Of a stretch of 64,000 nt of DNA, positions 38,630 to 48,363 are shown piece by piece. The translations under genes were made by a program, and so were the position numbers. The stretch spans positions 23,603,411 to 23,667,410 of the forward strand of contig NC_067203.1 of the NCBI RefSeq assembly GCF_026262505.1, read 5' to 3'. This DNA comes from Trichomonas vaginalis G3 (Eukaryota > Parabasalia > Trichomonadida > Trichomonadidae). The notes beneath the pieces are model-generated. The model was not told the origin of the DNA, made no database searches, and worked only from the letters and a program-made list of their open reading frames with translations. Positions within the stretch are counted from its first letter, which is position 1, and each line of letters starts with the position of its first letter.

Positions 38630-38994
38630 GAAACAATATAATATTGTCTTGAAAAAGTACAATATTGTCTTGAAAAAGTACAATATTGTCTTGAAAAAGT
38701 ACAACATTGTCTTGAAAAAGTACAACATTGTCTTGAAAAAGTACAACATTGTCTTGAAAAAGTACAACATTGTTCTGAAAAAGTACAACATTGTTCTGAA
38801 AAAGTTCAAGACTTGTTCTGAAAAAGTACAGCCGTACTCAAATTTGAGAGACATTGTACTGAATTTATACAACATTGTTCTGAAAAAGTACAACATTGTC
38901 TTGAAAAAGTACAACATTGTCTTGAAAAAGTACAACATTGTCTTGAAAAAGTACAACATTGTCTTGAAAAAGTACAATATTGTACTGACTCAGT
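38630..38994. repeat. 21-bp tandem repeat array around a 12-bp palindrome, copy 1
   Basis: About 15 units of AACATTGTCTTGAAAAAGTAC (variants ATAT and GTTCTG) fall into two blocks separated by a short unique centre holding the perfect palindrome CTCAAATTTGAG (38837-38848). The array fills the whole divergent region between the gene starts at 38601 and 38995. Because 21 is a multiple of three, both strands stay open by chance. It looks like iterons of a replication origin or a repeated regulatory site. Confidence 0.85.
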
Positions 38995-39372
38995 ATGGAG
39001 CTTGACCCCTTAGACGAAGCAATTTATCTAATTGAGGTAAATGAAACCGTGAAGGAATATCTCAGCAAGTGCAAACCAAGCAAGTCCATTGGCTTCTGGT
39101 TGTCCAAGAATAGTGTCTTAAAGTTGGAAATTGAAACAGGTGTTGCAATTCAAGTTCCAGAAGGCACTGCATTCGATGATATTAAGGATGTGAAGAAAGA
39201 AGCCCTCTTGAAGTTCTTCATGAAACGTCCTTGGATACTACTTCCATATCGTGAGAGCCCAATTCCACGAATTACACAAATTCTCAGAGCACTACTTCAC
39301 TACTCTGGACAGCCGTTCTTCATAACCTCAGAAGGCGACATCCAAACCAATTCAGTAAACATCTCATTTTAA
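38995..39372 (+). CDS. Unknown 125-aa protein, copy 1
   Basis: It begins MELDPLDEAIYLIEVNETVK immediately after the repeat array. It has alpha/beta composition with IGFWLSKNSVLKLEIETG and a basic helix (KKEALLKFFMKRPWILLPYR). The C-terminal few residues differ between the copies. No family is recognised. Confidence 0.55.
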   Translation: MELDPLDEAIYLIEVNETVKEYLSKCKPSKSIGFWLSKNSVLKLEIETGVAIQVPEGTAFDDIKDVKKEALLKFFMKRPWILLPYRESPIPRITQILRALLHYSGQPFFITSEGDIQTNSVNISF

Positions 39373-39385
39373 CTTCACTTTTTTT

Positions 39386-39669
39386 ATGTTTTTACTCACA
39401 CTCGTACTCAACAGGTTTGTGTACAACTATTTCAACTGTGAACCTTGTATTGACCGGTCTTCCTGCAAATGCAAGTTCGGTCAATACACAATTTATGGTG
39501 GCAAGAAAGACAGTGGGGAATGTTATTTGACATCTGTTGTTGCGCTCGAGAGAGAATTGAAATTCCAGACCCAACTCCAACAAGAACTCTCAAGTTGCCG
39601 AAGACTCATGTGAAGAAGAAGCCTTCTGGTAAGTTTCTTATAGCCATCTATATGGCACGCTTTGAGTAA
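39386..39669 (+). pseudogene. Small cysteine-rich protein, copy 1
   Basis: This is the same gene as 58431-58715, which is open for 94 aa. A hydrophobic N-terminus (MFLLTLVLNRFVYNYFN) is followed by eight Cys in about 36 residues (C18, C21, C27, C29, C46, C51-53), then a basic tail (KLPKTHVKKKPSGKF). It could be a zinc-binding or secreted disulfide-rich protein; the family is unknown. This copy appears broken. Confidence 0.5.
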
Positions 39670-39693
39670 AAACATTTTTTTTTTCTTTTTTGA

Positions 39694-40280
39694 ATGAAGC
39701 AAGTTAAATTCGTCCCACACCAAACTCAATGGACCGATGAAGAGTTTCAAGCTATGGTTGAAGGTGTTGAGAACGACATAGACGGCGAACTTGAAGGAGC
39801 TCAAACCACAATTGCAACCAAAATTGCACAAGTCAAAGAAGAGATAGCTCCACTTAAAGCTACCAAAGCTACTCTTGACCTCATGGATAGTTACCGTTTA
39901 GATGTCAAGAGAGGAATAAGACAATTAAAATTAAAACTCTTAAATTACGAAGCTATACTCCAGAAGTTAGCAGAGATGAGAAGACTTTACCAGAGCTACT
40001 TACATGTAAGGGACTTACCTTCAAGCAGTCCGACCAAAGATGAATTTTCTGACATTGTCCCAATTTTGTCCGAAAGTCAGCTCAGATGTTTCGAACTGCT
40101 CCCAACATATCCAGAATATGAACGTTTGCCTGAAACTCTTCCGCAATCTCAAAAAAACGTTTTTTGGTTCTCATGTTCGAAACTTTTATCGGAAGAGACA
40201 ACAAACGTTCAGAAGAAGAACAAGATATTATTTTAAACTTGTTGTATGACTTAACCGTCATAACAAGCTTTTTGAAGTAA
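39694..40280 (+). pseudogene. Helical coiled-coil protein, copy 1
   Basis: It begins MKQVKFVPHQTQWTDEEFQA and has long helices (KATKATLDLMDSYRLDVKRG; LLNYEAILQKLAEMRRLYQS). The second half is acidic and aromatic (DIVPILSESQLRCFELLPTY). The function is unknown. It lies 24 bp after the Cys-rich gene. This copy is broken near its end region. Confidence 0.5.
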
Positions 40281-40312
40281 AACCGCCATTCTCAAACCAC
40301 TTCATTTTTTCG

Positions 40313-41006
40313 ATGTCCGAACAAGCACGAAGCCGAACACAATGGCAGATGTCCTTTCAATGTTGCCAGACAAGCGCCCAGTTCAAATTCAAATTTTGAA
40401 TTTGAAAGCTCATCTGACAAAACACCGTTAAGACTCTCCAAAGTAGTCTTATGGAAGAGATGACCAAGCTCAAAGCCGATGTCCTCATGAACCAAGCTTC
40501 CAATGAGAAATGCCTGAATGATTTGACGGAAACCTTGCGCATTTACGAGAGAGAGAACCGAGACCTTGCCAGACTCATCTACCGTTTCTTCGAAGAGATA
40601 GACGCCATCTGGAAGGTACTCGGAAAGGACAGAACCTCCAACACCGTATTCGTGAACACAGAATTGAAGAAGGAATTGTCGAGGAAGAAGAGGAAGAAGA
40701 GGAAGAAGAAGAGGAAGAAGAGAAACACGAAGAAGAGGAAGTTTGGGCAACCCTTGTTGCCGATGACACTTACGAAATTTCCCAACCCTACCCATACCAA
40801 ATCCGCAACAAGGAGACAGGCAAGGTTCTTACCCCAGTCCTCAACAACTTGGGACACTTGAACCTTACCCTTCGGAATCGCGGTTCAATCTCCATGGGCA
40901 AGCTTGTCGCAATTCAATGGGTTCCAAATCCAACAAGAAGACGAAGGTCAGACACATTGACGGTGACAAGCTCAACAACCGTAAGGAGAACCTCGAGTGG
41001 TTCTAA
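40313..41006 (+). pseudogene. Coiled-coil protein with a NUMOD4/HNH-like C-terminus, copy 1
   Basis: The N-terminal half is coiled coil (MADVLSMLPDKRPVQIQILN; YERENRDLARLIYRFFEEID). A Lys/Glu/Arg-rich linker follows. The C-terminal region shows the NUMOD4-HNH pattern of homing-type endonucleases: TYEISQ...YQIRNKETGKVL, LVAIQWVPNP, HIDGDKLNNRKENLEW. Such domains cut DNA; here the gene could aid recombination or be a hitchhiking nuclease. An initiator-like TTCATTTTTTCG precedes the ATG. This copy is broken. Confidence 0.62.
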
Positions 41007-41072
41007 GAGTAAAAAAATTTTATTTTAGGGGGAAACCCCGAGTAAATTTAGGTGTTTATTTAGTTAAGTAGC
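41007..41072. terminator. Hairpin between convergent genes
   Basis: GGGG-AAA-CCCC near 41031-41041 lies between the stop at 41006 and the convergent stop at 41073, as does the double hairpin in E1 at 19012-19044. It is conserved in copy 2 near 60063-60073. Confidence 0.4.
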
Positions 41073-41365
41073 TTAAATTAAGGGTAATTTGGACAAGTAG
41101 TTCCTGACCCTGAATTGGACTCTTTCGTCATCCCAGTTGCGTAGGAGGTCGTCCCAGAGGAGTTGGTAGAATTGCCAATCCAAGGACGATTTGTCCTCCC
41201 AGGCATTGAGGATGTACTGCTCGTAGAGTTCATGACCTCTGCCTTGCACCAGACACCCTCTCCCTTGGAACGTAAGGCTTCTTCGAAGTGCTCGAATGCG
41301 ATTGGCTGCGACCATCTGAAATGACACTTTTTGTCCGTTTGGTCAATGTTCGTGTCTCGTGCCAT
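41073..41365 (-). pseudogene. Small Trp-rich protein, copy 1
   Basis: It begins MARDTNIDQTDKKCHFRWS. Visible segments are EHFEEALRSKGEGVW, SSLDWQFYQLLWDDLLRNWD and VQFRVRNYLSK, a helical fold with many Trp. No family is recognised. This copy is probably broken; copy 2 is at 60107-60401. Confidence 0.45.
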
Positions 41366-41459
41366 AGTCGACGAAAATACAACAAACAGGTTATATATGA
41401 GTTTGAGACCAAGAATGGTGTAACTCGACCTGTCCGATTCAAATTCGAATAAAAATTTT

Positions 41460-43601
41460 TTATTTCATGCAATGTTTTATTTCTGTGCCGTCTTCAAGTA
41501 TGCCCCAGTACTTACGCTTGGAGAGGACATGAACTTCGGTGAAAATTTTGTCCAATTTGAATTGACCCATCTTTTCACCGACCACCCATTTCAATGAGTT
41601 TGTTATAGCCTTCTTCGTTCGTCATGAGTGCGTCAATGTTCTCATAGTAAACCTTCACTTTGGATTTGACTTCGGAGAAGAATTTGTTGTAGTTGTCAAG
41701 GACTGCCTTTGCGAACTGAGGGTAAGACCAATGTTCGACAATAGGTTTTACTGTGGTTACTAAGCCACTTTGACCTTGAGTGAATTCGTACTTCAAAACA
41801 AAAGGAGAAAACCTTTCAACAAAGTTGTCGACCTTCTCATAATGTTTACTCTTCATCTCTTGAGGTTTCTTAATGGAATATCCCCATGTCGAATTCATAA
41901 GCAATTTGAGTGTCATTGCAAGTTTGGGGTTTGAAGCTTTCCTAATATCATACAGTTGTTGTATGACTTTTCCAACTGTATAGTTCCTTCCTGGGAACTC
42001 ATCTTCGTTTGGAATTCCAGTCGGGATATATTGGACGAACCTCATGTACGCAGCGTTAAGGTCGACATAGTATATCTTTTCATCTGAGTCGAACTTGTCG
42101 CAACCAATGGGTCCAGTTCGTGGAAATTCAAGTGAGTCTCTTATCTTCTGAGAAACTTCGCCTGCTATCTCATAAACATCGTCGAAGCAACCTGTTTCAT
42201 ATAAAACCTTCTGACCTAACTCAGATGCTCTCCAATACAATTTGACGTCAATTGGATGTCTCAATGGAAGTTTGTTTATAGCATCTTGAAGTTCTTGCAA
42301 CCTCATTGGAAGTTCTTCTGGTTCAGGTTGGTATCCGAACAATCCAACTCCTTTTGGAACTGTACTTCTTTTGTGCTATAACTTTGTCTGGAACAACTTT
42401 TGGTCTTGCTAACAATGAAAAGTTTGTTTCGTCTTTTGGTACAAAAGTTTCTGTCAGCTTGTCATCTGGAATTGGTTCCAACAAACCTTTCTCGAAAAGA
42501 ATGTTTACAGCTCTGACAATGTTGCACTTGCCTTTTCCGAACAATGGGTTTGTAAGACTTTCGTTCAACATGAAGTGGTTGTGGACAATTACAATCTTCA
42601 ACCATGGTAAGTCTTTGTCAACAACATAGTCGTCATGTGAAGAACCTTTAGCTGTAGGTATGTTGACTCGGATATTGACATTTGCCAACGGTGCAATTTT
42701 TGCCAATTGACCTCTGAGAATGTACCTTGTCTTCACACATGACTCAAGATACTTCATCTTCTCATCTGTAACAAGACCAGAGTTCCTGAGACATGTAAGA
42801 ATACAAGGTTCATTGACAATTGTTTCAATTGAATTGTAAATTCCATACCTTGTCAAGTCAATGTCAGACTTATTTATGAACGGGAAGTATCCAGCATGTT
42901 GTCTGACTGCTTGAGGGTTAGGTTGGTACCATTCGAACTTACACTTGCAATTCCTTCAATTGCATTCAAAATGTCTGAGTCGGAGTCAACCATTTGTTCT
43001 CTCTTTGTAGTCTTGAAAGCGTCAAGAAGCATTGCAGCTGTTGTGACATTGCCATGTGCATAGTAAATGTGACCATCCAAATCTGTTATGGTATCTGAGA
43101 TTGTATCCTTTCTTATTTCCGTCTTGAATTGCAGCAAGTACTCCCATGAAGCCTTCTTTGTTCTTTCCTTCGTCAAAGTTTACTGTAAAGGTTCGACCAG
43201 ATGTAATTTGACTTCTAACTTCACGATACTTTCATATGCATATCTTGTTCTTTCCATGGGAGCATGTGCGTCTTCACCTTTTCCTTTTTTCCTTCTCAAA
43301 GGATGCAATTGTTCGTCATGTTTCCAGTAGAATCTGGCAAAGCCGTCGTGTCCTTCAACTTGAGGTTCACTAACATCGAAAGGCATGTCCATAAGACGTT
43401 CTTCTTCTAACCTCTCTAGTCTGTTTGGATAATTTGCGCGTGCTGTTTCCAAGTCCATTTCATAGCGAAGACCAGACAATTTGTCATAGACTTTTATGGG
43501 TCTTCCCTTCCTATATTTAAACTTCTTTGAAACTTTCCAACCATATCTTTCTAACTCTGCTTTTATTCTAGCAGACTTCTATCCATTCTATATGGGGGCA
43601 T
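41460..43601 (-). pseudogene. Divergent family B DNA polymerase, B copy 1
   Basis: Palm motif A is recognisable in IYYVDLNAAYMRFVQYIPTG (compare IADFDAVSLYPSAIARLY in E1) and motif B in TLKLLMNSTWGYSIKKP. Motif C is represented by KVKVYYENIDALMTNEEGYN. Upstream is the domain EPCILTCLRNSGLVTDEKMK, which corresponds to DNCFVYACIQAGV in the E1 polymerase. The N-terminus is charged (YRKGRPIKVYDKLSGLRYEM). At about 710 codons it is much shorter than the E1 enzyme, and no exonuclease motif was recognised by eye. This copy is broken. Confidence 0.72.
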
Positions 43602-43631
43602 TTTTATAAAAATAAAAAAATATTTTTTTCT

Positions 43632-43859
43632 TTACTTTACATAACCGCCTGCTGCCATAAGTCTTTGACGCCAACCCATACCAGCTAATGAAGGTTGACT
43701 TGGTTTAGTTTGGAAACTAACTTTGGTTTTGGTTTATCTTCAGTTTTTGGTTTCTTCTTCTATCGGTTTTTCGTCACTTTTCGGTTCCTCTGACTTTACT
43801 CACTTGCAGGTATGGTTGTGTCGTCAACATCTTCATAAATATCATATGCCATTTGTTTT
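43632..43859 (-). pseudogene. Charged coiled-coil protein, partial at the assembly gap
   Basis: The C-terminal part ends RLMAAGGYVK with the stop at 43632. It corresponds to the gene at 62666-63258 of copy 2. Its remaining part is hidden in the N gap. The function is unknown. Confidence 0.5.
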
Positions 43860-43959
43860 NNNNNNNNNNNNNNNNNNNNNNNNNNNNNNNNNNNNNNNNN
43901 NNNNNNNNNNNNNNNNNNNNNNNNNNNNNNNNNNNNNNNNNNNNNNNNNNNNNNNNNNN
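43860..43959. other. Assembly gap (100 N)
   Basis: Exactly 100 N, the usual placeholder for a gap of unknown size. The sequence before it matches copy 2 near 62899 and the sequence after it matches copy 1 near 24875, so the gap separates two copies of the same element. Confidence 0.98.
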
Positions 43960-44695
43960 CAGTAGCAAACATAAACTGAGATAGAGTCTCCTTCTTCAAT
44001 GTCTTCTGCTTGGTTAACGAAATGAATAGCAATTTTGCGTACTTGAATTGTGTTGTTGTCTGAGTAAAATAATGGTTTGAACTTGGGGTTGAGTGAGCTA
44101 AGACATTGCCATTTTGCTGTTTCTTGTCCGTACTCACGTTCTTCTTCGTCATCTGATATCCGTAACTCTTTAATTTGAATTCGACACAAAACTGTTCGAC
44201 TTTTTTTGCAGCTTTGGGTGGAAGACTTTCAATAAGCTGACATATAGTTCTGTCAAACACTATCTTTGTTATTGTTGGAAAATAGTTGACAATTGTGTCG
44301 CCTAATTCGAATGGGTCAGGTGTTTCTTTTTGTAGTTTGGTAAAGTCTGCAAGAACTTTGTTGAGTTGTTCACAATATTCTTTGTTAAAAGTTGCAGCAA
44401 CTCTTTCTTCTGGCTTTGAATTGAAGTATTCTTCAGACAATCTGAGTAGTATTTTGCGTAGTTCAGCGTTGCTGTGGTTCTTTGTAATACGGAGCTCGTT
44501 TGGTATTGTTTTTGGTAGTGAAAGTGGCTTTGGATTGAGCGAATTGCAGGACAAATTTGAATTTGAATTGTCTGTTCTGCTTGGAGAATGTGTAGATGCT
44601 GCAGTTTGATATTGAGGCTCTAAACCTGTGGGCGCTGAAAGTCTGCAAGCAATTTCTTCAGGTGAATTTGGAGCGAACACGCTAGCGAATGCCAT
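43960..44695 (-). pseudogene. Unknown B left-end gene, copy 2 (partial at gap)
   Basis: This is the counterpart of 24628-25610, starting MAFASVFAPNSPEEIACRLS at 44695 after GTTTATTTTTGTCTA. Its C-terminal end lies in the gap. It has an S/N/P-rich front and a helical middle. The function is unknown. It is broken. Confidence 0.5.
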
Positions 44696-45166
44696 TAGAC
44701 AAAAATAAACTGTTTTTTCGGACTACTCATAGAAAAGTTTAAAATAAACCGTTTTCGTCAACGGTAACCCCCTCTATTTTTTTATTTTATTTAATAGTTA
44801 CCGTTGGCAAACCGTTCCATCTCAAATATTGAATGAACTATAAACGTTTTTTGTTTTCTATATATACTTTTTTCACCATCGGACAAACTTTTGACAGAAA
44901 GGAGCTTACACATACTTTACACTTGTCAAAATATTTTTAACATACGATAGTATATATTTGCTCGAACAAATAATGGTCTATCGTCAACGCTCATAGAGAT
45001 AGACCCACTTTTCTAAAGTATATATTTGAGTACTTTAAAAAAATATTATAGAACGATATAACAAATATTTTACAAAACTGACAACACTTTGACCGAGTAG
45101 TTTTTTGAGCTGAACAAAAAGTGTCATACAAACATCTGTCAAAACCGCTTTTTAACTTCACTTAAA
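44696..45166. promoter_or_regulatory. Divergent intergenic region, copy 2
   Basis: This 470-bp region is almost identical to 25611-26083 and includes the AACGGTAAC/GTTACCGTT and GTCTATC/GATAGAC inverted repeats. No gene is seen. Confidence 0.45.
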
Positions 45167-48100
45167 ATGCCACGTAAGCTACGTAAATTACGTAAGAGGA
45201 AGGGAGCATTGAACATCCAAAAGTAAAAACTGACACCACAACAAAGTTGCAACAACAAATGCTGAATGACCCACTATGTTGCAACAAATGTCAAGCAATC
45301 CTATGCTTTTAAACCGAGTCATTGGGCACAGAGTGGAGGTTTAAGAGCGGCACTTTTAGCGAAAATGGCAGGCTATGTGGGCTGCAGACGGAACAGCCTA
45401 TAACCCTCAAAGTCAAATGAATTTGAGTTCACTCAAAAATCAAATAACAGATGTCAAAAAGTCAAACATAGACATACAGAAGCAAATAAGTGAAAACGAA
45501 AAGAAACTAGAATATGACAGACACACAAAGAAACTCAATGAGTTAAACGTAGAGAAAAAGAAAAGAAGAACAACTGAAAGAACTAAGTACAGAGGAATAT
45601 GCAAAAAAGTGTCAGAAAAAGCAGCAGAAGTAGCAAAAATGGAACAAGATGTCATAAATTTGAAAAACCATACTACTCAATATAAAGTACTGAAAGATGA
45701 AGAGATAAAACAAAAAGCCCTGAAGACATATATGGATAGCGATGAGTATAAAAAGAAGTTGAAGCAAATGTAAAGGAGAAAAACTTTTACAGTTGCAAAA
45801 CCAAACCGTACAGTATGAAAACTTAGCACAAGAAAGTAAAAATAACGACGCGGCTATGCAAAAGGCAATGAAAAGCGCAGAATATATAAAAGCTAACAAT
45901 GACTGGTTAGATGCCCAAGCCAACGCTAAAGCAGCCCAACTCATAGGGTCAATAAGGACAAAAATACAAGCGGATGAAGAAGTTCAAATGAAGCTTTAAC
46001 AAATGCTGACTTTAAGAACGCCTTCGAAGCTCTTCATAGTAAGGTGAAACAAGTGAACGACTTCTCATCTGGAAAGAAACTGAAGTCTGAAGGTTTCGAC
46101 AAAGAGTTAAAAGAAGTAGCACAAAATATGACGAAAATAACAGATGCAGCAACGAGACAGGCAGTTCAAAGCGCCTATGACGCCGTTAGAGCAACTGTTT
46201 GTGGAAAGTCAAGAAAAAGAGTTACAATACAGACCAAAACAGACCTAGTAAATGCTTTCTTAAGAAGAAAAGTCAGGTAGGACATTACGCTGCAGATGGA
46301 ACATATGTGCCAGCTGGTGGAATTTTATTAACCACCAAACCCTCCAAGAGAAGCACCTGCACCAGGACTACCTAAACATTTACATCGTCACCATGGACAT
46401 AGACACAGGCATGCACCAAACCACACAACAACCACACAACACAAACACAACAACCAGCACAGCAACCAACAGTTCAAAACCCTCACAACAACAACCACAA
46501 ACAGAGAAGGACATAAAAGAAGTAGAGAACAAGGAAACCAAGAATTCTTAAAAATGCTTAAAGAAGAGTGTGGTTTCCCAGATACTGTTGACTTTAGTGA
46601 CAGATATAAAGAAGCTATTGGAAAGTTCAAGGATGGAAATACTGACCCGAACCTATTTAGCTTTATGGCTCAGCACCAAAACGGATATAATCAAACCTGG
46701 AAAATACAAGCTCGCTAAGGGATATGATTTAATAGCATATCATCCAAATGACATGAAGAATTTACTCCGAGATATTTGATGTCAGAGCTAAATGACAATT
46801 CAACTTTCGTCATGAAACGCGTAAAAAATAGAGACGGAACGAAAGAACAAAAGCTTTGAATGCGGATGACGTAATAGGGAAATTGTTAAAAACGGTCTCG
46901 GATATATGAAATGCCAGCAGATGAGGTACAAGAAACTCCACAGGAAGAAGTTCAGATACAACCAGACATGGAAGAAATAGTTCAGCAACAACAGCTAGAA
47001 GAGCCTGAAGGAAACGAACAAGTCACTCCTTTGGAAACTAACTTCACAGAACTAGATGAAGATTTGGAACAGCCGAAAAATCTTGACCCTCAACAAGAGT
47101 ATGCGGAGAATATGGAATATTTCCAAGAGTCTAAAAAAAATTCGGCTGACATAGTAGAAGAATATCGAAAAAATGTTTGCCGACATACAAAAGACTCCAA
47201 CACCAGATGAAAATATTCAGCATAGAATGGAAGTAACTGAAAAAAAATGTACACAAATACAACAACCCTTTTTACTTACGAGCATTTAACGTTCAATCTT
47301 CGGATGAACTCGGTGAAGATAAAAGGTTAAATTTCAAGAAAACATATAGAAATGAAACATTGTTTAAAGTTCATTCAGAACCTAACCAAGATGGAAACAA
47401 ACCTACTTTTGTTTCTGCAGACGATGGAACTACAATGAGATGGGGTCATAAAGCTAATCCGGATAGGTGGTTCATAAACTTACAACCTCAATTCCAAGAA
47501 GTTGTAGACGCAATGGAAGTGAATGGTGAACCAGATATAGCTGGTATTTTCAGCGCGGCTTAATGCCATTGAAAGATATGAAAGATGCAGATATTTTGGA
47601 CCAGTATGAAATGAACATGGCTGATGGAAATATAACACCTGACGTTCTAGAACATTTATCTCAAAGAACTACACAGAACCATAGAGATGTATATTTGGTG
47701 AAGAGTTTAGAAAGAAAGTTATGGACAGCGAAGGAAGAGAACCTATTGTACATGACCTTGCAAACGAAAGTTTACAAAATGTCATAAAAACTTACTTTGC
47801 AGACAATGAACGAGAAGGGATGAATATTTAAGAAAACTCAAATGGACAGTACCAAATGAAATGTTAGTATTGAAAAACATGTTCCTTGACAAAATAAAAC
47901 CAACTACAGAAATAAACGACGCAAGACTGAAAGATTGGGTAGAAGCTTTCCCATTCACAAAAGATATAGTTGGTAACATGGAAAGAAAACCAGAATGGCT
48001 ACAAAAACATATATTTGGAAACGAGCATATTCCATATGGACAGGCACTGTTTGAAGAGCTTGAACCGGAAACTCAGGAAAGAGTCATGCAAACAATACGC

Positions 48101-48331
48101 GAAGACTCAAATACAGACTATGACAAACTCTTTCTAGGATATAGGTTACCTGAGATGGGCGACCAGAGCCAAAAGGCAAAAAGGACATGGGAAATTTGCA
48201 ACATACTAGATGAACATAATGCAAAGATGCAACAACTTCAAGCAGAGGGCAATGAAGGAAAAAGAAGAGTTAAAAACTCAGTCAGGAAGAAAGTAAAGCT
48301 TGGTCCACGTGGGTTCTATTATGACATATAA
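45167..48331 (+). pseudogene. Structural coiled-coil/Q-rich region, copy 2
   Basis: This is the counterpart of 26084-29269: a basic front, a long coiled coil (QISENEKKLEYDRHTKKLNE), a Q/P- and His-rich low-complexity segment, an acidic Q/E-rich segment, and a helical third part ending VRKKVKLGPRGFYYDI. It lies just upstream of the capsid gene. It is broken at several places in this copy. Confidence 0.55.
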
Positions 48332-48363
48332 ATCCAACTATTCTATATTTTTACTCATATGAA

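Larger units (their letters stand above)
24561..43859. mobile_element. Maverick-like element family B, copy 1 (right end lost in gap)
   Basis: A second, diverged Maverick-like family. Parts: unknown gene, long coiled-coil/Q-rich structural region, major capsid gene, conserved 'CCG' gene, penton-like gene, SF3 helicase, acidic-tail protein, A32-type ATPase, module-flanked cassette gene, a set of small genes, a 21-bp repeat array, a coiled-coil/HNH gene, and a divergent PolB. The left limit is uncertain; a candidate terminus AGGTAGTGGGG starts at 24561, beginning AG as Polinton ends do, but no partner TIR is in view. The copy is broken at roughly ten or more places. It is near-identical to copy 2, so recent. 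Confidence 0.8.

Noticed and set aside
38579-39005. Open frames on both strands (about 130-139 aa) through the 21-bp repeat array, reading YNIVLKK or FFKTMLY repeats
   Set aside because: They arise because the 21-bp unit is seven codons without stops; both strands are open at once and no folded sequence is present. Treated as a repeat array.
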